From an uncultured Prevotellaceae bacterium (GTDB taxonomy: Bacteria; Bacteroidota; Bacteroidia; Bacteroidales; Bacteroidaceae), in contig CAMNHM010000002.1 of NCBI GenBank assembly GCA_946539475.1, forward strand, positions 1-52,350: 52,350 nt of DNA. The letters are read 5' to 3'. Position numbers and translations under genes: made by a program. Each line of letters begins with the position of its first letter. Position 1 is the stretch's first letter. The notes under the pieces are model-generated. The model saw only the letters and a program-made list of their open reading frames with translations. It was not told where the DNA came from and made no database searches. Below, piece after piece: positions 52,329 through 52,350 of this stretch.

Positions 52329-52350
52329 TTGGCGCAGCCGCTCCCCTCCC
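52329..52350. repeat. Second copy of the dispersed element, cut by the window end
   Basis: The last 22 bases match the minus strand of 31935-31914 at 21 positions (TTGGCGCAGC, one difference, GCTCCCCTCCC). The match stops only because the window ends. Confidence 0.65.

Overview
The window is a chromosomal piece of a GC-rich Bacteroidales bacterium, most likely a Prevotella-type member of the Prevotellaceae. The evidence is the promoter type (TTTG, about 20 bases, TAnnTTTG), A-rich start regions without Shine-Dalgarno sequences, Bacteroidetes-specific families (TGS-nucleoside kinase, DUF3109, BACON lipoprotein, 7TM-HD phosphodiesterase) and many secreted plant-polysaccharide enzymes that share a short C-terminal tail. 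Both window edges are cut: base 1 lies inside a pectate lyase gene and the last bases lie inside a dispersed repeat.

Layout. 1-5450 (minus): pectin degradation, with a partial PL1 pectate lyase and a 1620-residue three-enzyme fusion (GH28 polygalacturonase, GH105, GH65-like six-hairpin domain). 5586-6164 (minus): an Sfp-type phosphopantetheinyl transferase. 6281-6434: a 22-bp tandem repeat array. 6475-13439 (minus): a complete trpBEGDCFA operon with its own promoter, a 19-residue leader peptide containing three consecutive Trp codons, and an attenuator hairpin. 13670-20031 (plus): two translationally coupled multidomain clan-A-type glycosidases. 19994-22986 (minus): a carbohydrate-binding-type secreted protein followed by a LytS-type kinase and a LytTR regulator. 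23087-28229 (minus): a lipoprotein with LEA-like 11-residue repeats, a BACON lipoprotein, and a kelch/AraC membrane regulator broken by two frameshifts. 28520-31644 (plus): hotdog thioesterase, menF and menD (menaquinone). 31645-32080: a non-coding stretch with hairpins and a MITE-like palindrome. 32081-35420 (minus): GH35-like glycosidase and nucleoside kinase. 35557-36264 (plus): deoD. 36251-39597 (minus): 7TM-HD phosphodiesterase, ung, DUF3109. 39741-44581 (plus): gltX, waaA and a helix-hairpin-helix/beta-barrel protein. 44684-52199 (plus): GH43 arabinanase, GH154-type DUF2264 enzyme, GH53 galactanase and a large secreted protein, ending in a clear terminator.

How the genes work together. 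Left-hand and right-hand enzymes together address homogalacturonan, rhamnogalacturonan and its arabinan and galactan side chains. No SusC/SusD pair, TonB receptor or hybrid two-component regulator is present in the window. The trp operon appears to be controlled by ribosome-mediated attenuation.

The most unusual structural theme is a family of short tandem arrays of 7-mers or 9-mers. Most sit at gene junctions and start at, overlap or closely follow the stop codon of the upstream gene (menF, gltX, DUF2264, GH53, trpC, nucleoside kinase). Related arrays sit inside coding sequence (two in trpE, one in the GH105 domain, one in the GH53 signal peptide). The unit sequence differs from place to place while the 7- or 9-base period is kept. 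No tRNA, rRNA, CRISPR array or intact insertion sequence was seen.
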